Assembly: GCA_003646715.1 (NCBI GenBank)
Contig: QMLL01000050.1
Location: forward strand, 1 to 9,138
Direction: 5' to 3'
DNA length: 9,138 bases
Source: Deltaproteobacteria bacterium
GTDB lineage: Bacteria > Desulfobacterota > Syntrophobacteria > B119-G9
In this document: positions 7,740-9,138 of the stretch, one piece after another
Numbering within the stretch: the stretch's first letter is position 1
How the letters are laid out: every line of letters begins with the position of its first letter
Notes under the pieces: generated by a model
What the model was told of the DNA's origin: nothing
Seen by the model: the letters and a program-made list of their open reading frames with translations, nothing else
Database searches by the model: none
Position numbers and translations under genes: made by a program

Positions 7740-8036
7740 TCAGTTAAGATCGAAAAAACCAGCCAAGTGGACCAGCTGGAAGAGGTTATGAATATCTTCG
7801 TTAATGTTTGTCAGAGTCAGAATTATGTGTTTTTGCTTACTGGTCTTTTTGGCCGCAATGAGAACCGCAAGTCCCATTGAATCAATATTTTCAACTTTTT
7901 GAAGGTCAACGGCTACTCTCGAACCTTGCTCTTCCAGGCTTTTTAAAAGCTCGATTCTGAGTTCTTCAACCGTATCGCCGGTCAAGTCGCTTTCGAGTTT
8001 CAAGATTATTTCGGTATCGTTCTGGGTAACTTCCAT
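7740..8036 (-). CDS. STAS-domain protein (anti-sigma-factor-antagonist-like)
   Basis: This 98-residue protein is a single STAS domain, the fold of SpoIIAA/RsbV and of many stand-alone signalling adaptors. The pattern fits: an N-terminal strand pair (EIILKLESDLTG), an amphipathic helix (VEELRIELLKSLEEQG), a strand RVAVDLQKV and the switch region ENIDSMGLAVLIAAKK. Ser53 sits at the position that is phosphorylated in SpoIIAA-like proteins. The C-terminal LVHLAGFFDL is also typical. The ATG start has AAGGA (8045-8049) 8 bases upstream. It is the first gene after the operon promoter, and hybrid cheA follows after 74 bases. No partner anti-sigma kinase or phosphatase is visible nearby, so a link to the Che pathway is inferred from position only. 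It could instead be an independent regulator that shares the transcript. Confidence 0.88.
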   Translation of the reverse strand: MEVTQNDTEIILKLESDLTGDTVEELRIELLKSLEEQGSRVAVDLQKVENIDSMGLAVLIAAKKTSKQKHIILTLTNINEDIHNLFQLVHLAGFFDLN

Positions 8037-8096
8037 AGAGTAAATCCTTGTAAGTGTTTCTTTTATTTCGATCTTCTCGATTTATTGCCGGAGCTT

Positions 8097-8133
8097 TCTT
8101 TGTTCCCAGAGATGAGTCTGTCGGGTCACAAGA
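8097..8133 (-). other. Possible hairpin in the 5' leader of the operon
   Basis: Within the predicted leader, TCTTGT (8128-8133) can pair with ACAAAGA (8097-8103, one bulged A). Inside that, CC pairs with GG, and CAGA with TCTG around a CTCATC loop, with small internal bulges. No T tract follows, so it is unlikely to be a terminator. It may affect mRNA stability or be chance pairing. The stem is imperfect and was judged by eye only. Confidence 0.3.
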
Positions 8134-8149
8134 TTCTCTGCTGGTAAAA

Positions 8150-8179
8150 ATTATATTGGAATGGGAAACAGATTTTCAA
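8150..8179 (-). promoter_or_regulatory. Sigma-70-type promoter of the chemosensory operon
   Basis: On the minus strand a -35 box TTGAAA (8174-8179) is followed after 18 bases by a perfect -10 box TATAAT (8150-8155). A T-rich stretch lies just upstream of the -35. The expected transcription start is near 8142, giving a leader of roughly 105 bases before the STAS gene. This is the only strong promoter-like sequence I see in front of the six chemosensory genes, which supports one transcript. No match to sigma-28 (flagellar) or sigma-54 promoters is visible here, which fits the lack of flagellar genes. Confidence 0.75.
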
Positions 8180-8262
8180 AAAAAACTGGGTAGGTTAGTA
8201 TTTCTTTTGCATTTTTAATTGTCGTTCCGTCTGGCAGGATATGAAAATCGGACCTAACGCTG

Positions 8263-8295
8263 AAGATATGATACGCATATGGGGTATTGTATCTT
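8263..8295. repeat. 33-base imperfect inverted repeat after thiDN
   Basis: The arms AAGATA and TATCTT (6 bases) flank a 2x2 mismatch, then ATAC and GTAT (4 bases), around a 9-base centre. It starts 21 bases after the thiDN stop. As RNA it would form a 10-bp interrupted hairpin, but it is AT-rich and no T tract follows on the minus strand, so it is not a classical intrinsic terminator. It could be a 3'-end stabilising structure, a weak or factor-dependent terminator, or a two-fold symmetric protein-binding site lying about 85 bases upstream of the operon promoter. The symmetry is directly visible; the role is unknown. Confidence 0.45.
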
Positions 8296-8316
8296 GCTTC
8301 GTAACGAGACTCTTCG

Positions 8317-9138
8317 CTATGAAGACCCGGGTAAGGATTGCAAGGTTGCCTTCGCTATTTGAATGACTTTATTTACAACATTCTCAGGCGTTGTCCCCAG
8401 AACTCTTATCATAGGTTCTTTGCCTACTTCGCCAATATCGTAAATGATATCTGGGAAGGTATTGGAGTGCTTAATAGCTTCAGCAACTCCCCATGATAGA
8501 GTGGAGCCTTCTTTTTCTTTGATGCTCTCGGGTTCGTCTTTTCTGTCAAATTTTGCCACAGTAAAACCCAGCTCCAGGCACTTGCGTACGGTGTACTCGT
8601 TATAACGTATGTTCATTACCGAGCGCATCTCCGGTTTGAATTTTGTTCCAGTCAGTATTACGTTTGCCATATGACTTGATGCGCCGAATTCAGGGTCTTT
8701 CACTACAGTGAATTCTTTTCCCAGCCTTACAAATCGTCCAGGGAAAGCGGCAACGTCGTCGTGATTTAGGGGCATTGGGAGGCTATACGCTAGATTACTC
8801 TGAACTTCAGGGAAGATATGAGTAACAGGGCCAGCGTTTTTCAGGATAGTTACTGCCGATTTAAGGCTTTCTATGACCTTATAGCGCTCCCAGTCCCTGG
8901 CTACAACACGATACGGATTGGTAGGTCCCTTTCCTTTACCGATGGATAGTGAAAAGAGGATGGCCTGGTCGATGAATTTCTTGGCTTTTGTTATGGCGTC
9001 TACCACGTTTTCACCTTGAGCAACGAAGGTTGCTATTGCCGCCGAATACGTACAACCGGTTCCGTGGGTGTTCTGGGTTTTGTGGCGTTTGCTTTCAAAG
9101 TGATATATGTCAGACCCATCGAAAAGTACATCCACCAG
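8317..9138 (-). CDS. thiDN: ThiD-ThiN fusion, HMP-P kinase / thiamine-phosphate synthase (5' end outside window)
   Basis: This is the 3' part of a thiamine-biosynthesis gene; its reading frame is still open at the window edge, so the true start lies outside. The first ~75 residues match the C-terminal end of ThiD, which phosphorylates hydroxymethylpyrimidine and its phosphate. The HGTGCT anion-hole motif of that ribokinase-like fold is at about 9049-9066, followed by SAA and a GKGKGPTNP stretch. From about 8883 to 8335 follows a ThiN-type domain, seen in NLAYSLP, DVAAFPGRFVRLG, FGASSHMANVIL, the RSVMNIRY segment and GEVGKEPMIRVLG. ThiN domains join HMP pyrophosphate to the thiazole phosphate, replacing ThiE. 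The gene ends with TAG. It shares strand with the chemosensory operon but is separated from it by 280 bases containing a promoter, so it is probably a separate transcription unit. Family assignment is firm; the N-terminal part cannot be judged. Confidence 0.93.
   Translation of the reverse strand: MVDVLFDGSDIYHFESKRHKTQNTHGTGCTYSAAIATFVAQGENVVDAITKAKKFIDQAILFSLSIGKGKGPTNPYRVVARDWERYKVIESLKSAVTILKNAGPVTHIFPEVQSNLAYSLPMPLNHDDVAAFPGRFVRLGKEFTVVKDPEFGASSHMANVILTGTKFKPEMRSVMNIRYNEYTVRKCLELGFTVAKFDRKDEPESIKEKEGSTLSWGVAEAIKHSNTFPDIIYDIGEVGKEPMIRVLGTTPENVVNKVIQIAKATLQSLPGSS

Noticed and set aside
7334..7747. Plus-strand open frame of 137 codons across the cheA start
   Set aside because: It is antisense to the Hpt domain and rich in Ser/Leu/Ile, as expected of a shadow frame; it has no family signature.
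8177..8184. Run of eight T on the minus strand as a thiDN terminator
   Set aside because: No GC-rich stem lies directly before it, and it overlaps the -35 region of the promoter, where it reads better as upstream T-rich sequence.
8194..8277. Minus-strand 27-codon ORF in the spacer (ATG CGT ATC ... TAC TAA)
   Set aside because: There is no ribosome site before the ATG, its start overlaps the inverted repeat, and the peptide is not recognisable.
8241..8366. Plus-strand ORF of about 41 codons starting ATG AAA ATC GGA
   Set aside because: The AGGA before it is only one base from the ATG, and the frame runs antisense into the end of thiDN.
1..9138. CRISPR arrays, tRNA or rRNA genes, insertion sequences, toxin-antitoxin or phage genes
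   Set aside because: Reading both strands showed no spaced direct repeats, cloverleaf-like or rRNA segments, transposase motifs or mobile-element ends.

Overview
The window carries a run of seven genes, all on the minus strand, so they read from right to left. The base composition is moderate (roughly mid-40s percent GC by eye). A bacterium is indicated by Shine-Dalgarno sequences before most genes, a near-consensus sigma-70-type promoter and a full set of chemosensory proteins. The hybrid CheA with a receiver, the type IV pilus-type receptor and the ThiD-ThiN fusion would fit an anaerobic, Desulfobacterota-like or related lineage. That placement is inference and weak.

Layout in transcription order. 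At the right edge (8317-9138) is the 3' part of a fused thiamine gene: the C-terminal end of ThiD (HMP/HMP-P kinase) joined to a ThiN-type thiamine-phosphate synthase domain. A 280-base spacer follows. It holds a 33-base imperfect inverted repeat just after the thiamine gene, a strong promoter (8150-8179) and a leader of about 105 bases with a possible hairpin. Then comes a compact chemosensory operon: a STAS-domain protein (7740-8036), a 1075-residue hybrid CheA ending in a receiver (4438-7665), a two-transmembrane methyl-accepting receptor with a PilJ-type sensor (2732-4381), CheW (2191-2649), CheB (1052-2167) and CheR (175-1029). Gaps are 74, 56, 82, 23 and 22 bases. The last 174 bases hold no gene I can support.

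How they work together (known from the families, applied by inference): the receptor senses a signal outside the cytoplasmic membrane and, through CheW, controls CheA autophosphorylation on His50. Phosphate can pass to the CheA receiver (Asp983) or to the CheB receiver (Asp59). CheR and CheB add and remove receptor methyl groups for adaptation. No separate CheY and no CheC, CheX, CheZ, CheD or flagellar gene is visible. The output is therefore unclear: it may be a response regulator outside the window, the fused receiver, or a route involving the STAS protein. The set looks like an alternative or pilus-type chemosensory pathway rather than classical flagellar chemotaxis.

Most of the window is a recognisable, intact system. 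The less ordinary points are the promoter-proximal STAS gene, a roughly 54-residue DRR-rich insertion inside the first CheW-like domain of CheA, a CheR and receptor pair that appears not to use pentapeptide tethering, and the structured spacer before the operon.
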